From: Doris montereyensis
Taxonomy: Eukaryota > Mollusca > Gastropoda > Nudibranchia > Dorididae
Assembly (NCBI GenBank): GCA_037039925.1
Contig: JAXRKP010000566.1
Span: 127,501-191,500, forward strand
DNA: 64,000 nt
Direction of reading: 5' to 3'
Part shown: positions 1 through 64,000 of the stretch, piece by piece
How positions within the stretch are numbered: position 1 is the first letter of the stretch
Layout: each line of letters begins with the position of its first letter
Translations under genes and position numbers: made by a program
Notes under the pieces: generated by a model
The model's database searches: none
Seen by the model: only the letters and a program-made list of their open reading frames with translations
What the model was told of the DNA's origin: nothing

Positions 1-622
1 GATTTCTGCGAAGATAGACTATTCTTTATTGATTTCTGCGAAGATAGCAATACTATTCTTTATGTGATTTCTGCGAAGATAGCAATACTATTCTTTGTGC
101 GATTTCTGCGAAGATAGCAATACTATTCTTTGTATGACTTCTGCAAAGATAGCAAAGATAGCAAAGAAGCAATACTATTCTTTGTGTGATTTCTGCGAAG
201 ATAGCAATACTATTCTTTGTAGCTGACTTCTGCAAAGATAGCAATACTATTCTTTGTGTGATTTCTGCGAGATAGCAATACTATTCTTTGTGTGATTTCT
301 GCGAAGATCTTAATACTATTCTTTGTGTGATTTCTGCGAAGATAGCAATACTATTCTTTGTGTGATTTCTGCAAAGATAGCAATACTATTCTTTGTGTGA
401 TTTCTACGAAGATAGCAATACTATTCTTTGTGTGATTTCTGCGAAGATAGCAATACTATTCTTTGTGCGATTTCTGCGAAGATAGCAATACTATTCTTTA
501 TGTGATTTCTGCGAAGATAGATTCTTTGTGTGATTTCTGCGAAGATAGCAATACTATTCTTTGTGCGATTTCTGCGAAGATAGCAATACTATTCTTTGTG
601 TGACTTCTGCGAAGACTCGATT
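1..622. repeat. Minisatellite, about 35-bp unit, roughly 17 copies
   Basis: Tandem units start gatttctgcgaagatagc and end attctttgtgt. Copies vary by small indels and point changes, and the array is cut by the window start. No gene lies in it; open frames here are periodic artefacts of the repeat. Confidence 0.95.
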
Positions 623-756
623 TCGTTCCCAGAGTAGATAGACGAAACTGAAAAAAAAACAAACCCAAAAGCTTTGGAGAATCATACCAGTAAAGTTTTA
701 ACATTATTTTTTCTTTCGAAGTTAAAAATCGTCAATTGTGTATGACTTATTTACTT

Positions 757-1040
757 ACTGCCCATTATGTCAGTTGACATATAGGGCAGCAATGAAGGAT
801 CTCCATTCTTCTCTTTCCATGGCAAGCGTCTTGAGGTAATTCCAGTCATTGATCTCATTTCTTACTGTTTGTCTCTAAGTTGTCTTCGGCACGTCATCTC
901 CTTTTTCCCTTCATGGGCCCAATGCAAGGCAGTCTTGAGGATGTTCCCTTCTTCTTTTTCCTTAGAGTATGTCATCCCCACCTCCACCTTCTCTTAAGAA
1001 GGATGTCATGCATGATTGCCATCTATTGTGCATTGTTGGA
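757..1040 (-). pseudogene. LINE 3' end: degenerate ORF2 C-terminus
   Basis: On the minus strand, frames joined by shifts read RRWRW, GNILKTALHW, then VRNEINDWNYLKTLAM and EREEWRSFIAALY with a stop at 770-772. This is the conserved tail found after the RT domain in RTE-like and related non-LTR retrotransposons. Short TAAG-like repeats follow the stop. It is 5'-truncated and broken. Clade assignment is an inference. Confidence 0.65.
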
Positions 1041-1067
1041 GATACGTCTCGTTTTTGAAGTTGTGTT

Positions 1068-1206
1068 TGGCCCAGGTCCAAATAGGTAGAAGCTCTAGCT
1101 TGCGGGTAAAAACATGCGCCAGACTAACGTCCTTTTAAGGAGGTGCTTATTATCACCTGTTCCGCTTTACGCTATTAAAACCGGGATAAGCTCCGGCTCT
1201 ATGGGC

Positions 1207-1213
<7 letters not shown>
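1068..1213 (+). mobile_element. SINE family S3, 3' part
   Basis: Matches the 3' half of the complete copy at 31931-32228, including gctagtctg-like and aagctccggc segments on the same strand. It ends at a TTA microsatellite (about 1208-1286) that seems to have grown from its tail. Confidence 0.7.
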
Positions 1214-1254
<41 letters not shown>

Positions 1255-1420
1255 TACTATTACTATTATTATTATTATTACTATTTTAGTGCCGGGCATT
1301 ATGTCATTATTTAAAGTATTGTAAAGAAAATCAACGTTAATGAGAGGATAGGGAAGGCTGGTGAGTGGGCTCTGCAGGTTGGTCCTATTTGTTTTATTTC
1401 CTTCTTTCATTTACCTTTTG

Positions 1421-1763
1421 TGGGGGCACTCGACAGTCCAGAGGCTCTCAACCAAAAGGTAGTGGGGTCGAGCCTCGCAGCGGTTGAAAATGTTCTCGAA
1501 GCTTTTACGAGCAAATTCCCCCCCTCCCTCTGGTCCAGGTAGGTGGATCGACACCTAATCTCATCGGAGACGGACGATAAAAAGGAGGTCCCGTATGCAG
1601 ATCACAACACTCTGTGCATGTTAAAGATCCTTGGCTGTTTACGGGGCAGTCTGGGCAACATTTTTAAATAATCCTACTAAAAACTTCGAGATCACCTTTA
1701 GTTGTGGATGTGGGTAAATCAAATCAAATCAAATCAAATCAAATCAAATCAAATCAAATCAAA
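1421..1763 (+). mobile_element. tRNA-derived SINE family S1 with AAATC tail
   Basis: The head holds a B-box-like ggggtcgagcctc after an A-box-like region. The body includes gtggatcgacacctaatctc and cagatcacaacactctg. The tail is a pentamer array (tcaaa)n at 1719-1763. Other copies are at 19019-19312, 20957-21262, 36789-36905, 38221-38538 and 49057-49392. Confidence 0.8.
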
Positions 1764-1774
1764 CCTTGTATGGG

Positions 1775-2150
1775 CCGTTGGCTAGTGTTGCTGTTAGGTT
1801 CTACTTCATCTCCCCTTTCACTCGGTCACCTGTGGGCGGTTGGTGGGGGGGGGGCTGCTGGTGTATATATCCTATTTCTTTCCTTTCCTTCTTTCATCTT
1901 GCAGTTTCCTTTTAATTCACCCTGAGATCATCGCAATGGTGGACAGGGTAAATTTCACTGAAACAAACTTTCACTTTCACTCCTTTTTCATCTTGCGGTT
2001 TCCCCTTCACTCACCCTAAAATCACCGCTTATGGGGGACCGGGTATATTTCAATTTGAAATCATACCTTTTATTTTTCTGTATCCTATTAATTCACTCTG
2101 AGATCACCGCATAGTATTATTACGGAGGACGTGATGAATGTCAATGAAAC
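1775..2150 (+). mobile_element. Cluster of short dispersed element S2 (two copies plus a tail fragment)
   Basis: S2 is about 130 bp: a cggttggc..gctg head, a pyrimidine-rich middle (tcctacttctttcctttc), then ttaattcaccctgagatcac and ggtggacagggtaaatttc, with an A-rich tail (aaacaaac or aaagaaag). Copies begin near 1775, 1972 and 2070. It has no coding capacity and no clear tRNA promoter boxes. Confidence 0.75.
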
Positions 2151-2504
2151 AGACATAGTGAGAAGGTTTGTTGACAACTTTTTTCACTATTACCACCACC
2201 AGCTGAGAGGCCGGTAGCCGGTCTGTCTACCACGCATGAGCCCCGAATTTGATGCTCACTCCGGGCAATATTTTTTCTGGCCCTCCTGTCGACTCAGCCG
2301 CGAAATGGATCTACAGTCAAGTCTATTTAGACTCGACGAAAGTAAAGGCGGCGTTGAAAGTAAATGCAAACCACCACACTATGCCGTATGCCTAGAAAAA
2401 TCAGAACTCGACTCATGGTGTTATGAGACGCTCAACCCTCGAGTATAGGACTTACTTTCTGTTACTACCACAGCTAATCGTGAGGAAGCTTTTAGTCAGG
2501 AGGC

Positions 2505-2506
<2 letters not shown>

Positions 2507-2548
<42 letters not shown>
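2507..2548. repeat. CA microsatellite
   Basis: About 20 CA dinucleotides. The flanks 2150-2500 and 2550-2960 hold no recognisable gene or element. Confidence 0.95.
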
Positions 2549-2959
2549 AACTGCACTTCTGTTCACGGCCGCTGTACTGTTTACTGTAAGAGGGTTCTGT
2601 TTAACGAACAGTTGGAAGGGATTTGAGTGAATTAGCTGTGTGGATACATGCTTAAAAAGAAAACGAAAAAAGGTCGATTAGCCTCCCCACAGTTCTCTGG
2701 TGTTGGTATATTGGGAAGACAACCCGCTTTCGCAGTCTTAACTCTTAAACAATATTTTGACTATTCGCTTGTCGCATCACCTGCTATTATTTCTGCCTCC
2801 GTATCTGTGTAGTAGCATTTTATGCGTTAATATTGAGTTGTCTGTAGTTCTATCAGTGCCCATCTTCCAATATATCTCGGTAATAATAATATTTATTTAT
2901 GTATGTACTTGTCTATCTAGGTGTGTTGTGTGTCTGTCTTTTGGTAACTCTATACATAC

Positions 2960-3012
2960 ATATGTTTGTATGTATGTATGTATGTATGTATGTATGTATG
3001 TATGTATGTATG

Positions 3013-3075
<63 letters not shown>

Positions 3076-3122
3076 ATATCTATGTATCTATGTATCTATG
3101 TATGTATGTATCTATCTATCTA

Positions 3123-3199
<77 letters not shown>

Positions 3200-3400
3200 C
3201 ATCTGTCTATCCATCTATATATCCATCTATCTGTCTATCTATCTATTTATCTATGTATCATATCCGCTACCAATATTACCACCGGTCCTCTTAAATACTC
3301 CTCTTCCTCCTCTTCCTCTTCCTCCTCCTCTTCCTCTTCCTCTTCCTCCTCTTCCTCTTCCTCTTCCTCTTCCTCTTCCTCCTCCTCCTCCTCCTCCTCC

Positions 3401-3432
<32 letters not shown>

Positions 3433-3493
3433 CTCCTCCTCCTCCTCCTACTACTACTACTACTACTACTATTACTACTATTGCTAATACTAT

Positions 3494-3585
<92 letters not shown>

Positions 3586-3590
3586 TTCCT
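2960..3590. repeat. Compound microsatellite (TATG, TCTA, TA, CTT/CCT, CTA)
   Basis: About 630 bp of successive simple repeats. The long open frames here in all phases are low-complexity artefacts. From 3590 to 3935 there is AT-rich sequence in which I see nothing. Confidence 0.97.
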
Positions 3591-3934
3591 TCTCTTACAT
3601 GATCCTTTACAAAGATAAGTGCATTTTAAAAAAAACCTATCTGTTGTAACAACCATTATAATTGATGTTGGTTACGATGTACATTGAATGATTTTTGCTA
3701 TTTTAATGTTGTGTGTTTTTGATTCAAGTATCATTGTTTCATAGCTTATTGTTATAAATATTTTATTCATACCATGCAAATTATCATATTATAATACTTT
3801 AATGGTATAACCTCATACTGTGTGACATTTTGTTCTCTTTATGTGTATTTAACGTTTGTTAAGTACATTTTCCGTGGCATTGTAAAGCGCAAGGGGCATC
3901 AGCAGATATTGTTGGATATGCGCTATATTAATTC

Positions 3935-4530
<596 letters not shown>

Positions 4531-4546
4531 AACCGTTCTCCCCCAG

Positions 4547-64000
<59,454 letters not shown>

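Noticed and set aside
880..1089. Plus-strand open frame with hydrophobic stretch
   Set aside because: It overlaps the minus-strand LINE ORF remnant, whose conserved residues explain the sequence better.
2757..3602. Very long open frames in several phases and on both strands
   Set aside because: They are translations of simple repeats (poly-Ile/Tyr, Ser, Pro, Thr runs) with no complex sequence. The same applies to the frames at 3822-4583, 24307-25127, 33091-33954 and 30944-31434.

Overview
The window is eukaryotic nuclear DNA, AT-rich and extremely repeat-rich. GT-AG introns, tRNA-derived SINEs, LINE fragments and dense micro- and minisatellites point to an animal. The intron sizes (about 0.2 to 7.5 kb) and the repeat types suggest a marine invertebrate, perhaps an echinoderm or another non-vertebrate deuterostome. 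That placement is a weak inference.

One gene dominates. From about 4.5 kb to beyond the right end, on the + strand, lies a class R3 receptor-type protein tyrosine phosphatase (the PTPRB / PTPRJ / Drosophila Ptp10D group). I can place 34 exons. Exons at 4.5-42.1 kb encode about 15 fibronectin type III (FN3) domains, several split over two or three exons. Exons at 42.8-44.5 kb encode the membrane-proximal module typical of R3 receptors. A 12-nt microexon follows at 45.3 kb. The transmembrane exon is at 52.8 kb, and five exons at 54.6-60.9 kb encode one cytoplasmic PTP domain with the pTyr loop, WPD loop and [11 protein letters not shown]-loop. The signal-peptide end and the last PTP exon or exons (with the Q-loop glutamine) are outside the window or not recognised.

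The gene model is sound at the protein level, but about twenty +/-1-nt frame breaks interrupt exons, most of them at 26-44.5 kb. All introns, and the 4.5 kb before the first recognised exon, are packed with repeats. There are at least 14 minisatellites (units 24 to about 70 bp), long microsatellites, a 5'-truncated LINE with a degenerate RT, a second LINE 3' end, several SINE-like families (named S1, S2, S3 and D here), three longer dispersed families (E, F, G here) and a foldback MITE.

The most interesting non-genic observation is that four minisatellites sit inside copies of dispersed or duplicated sequences whose other copies are unexpanded, so ancestral and expanded states can be compared side by side. 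I saw no second protein-coding host gene, no RNA gene and no operon-like or defence-like system.
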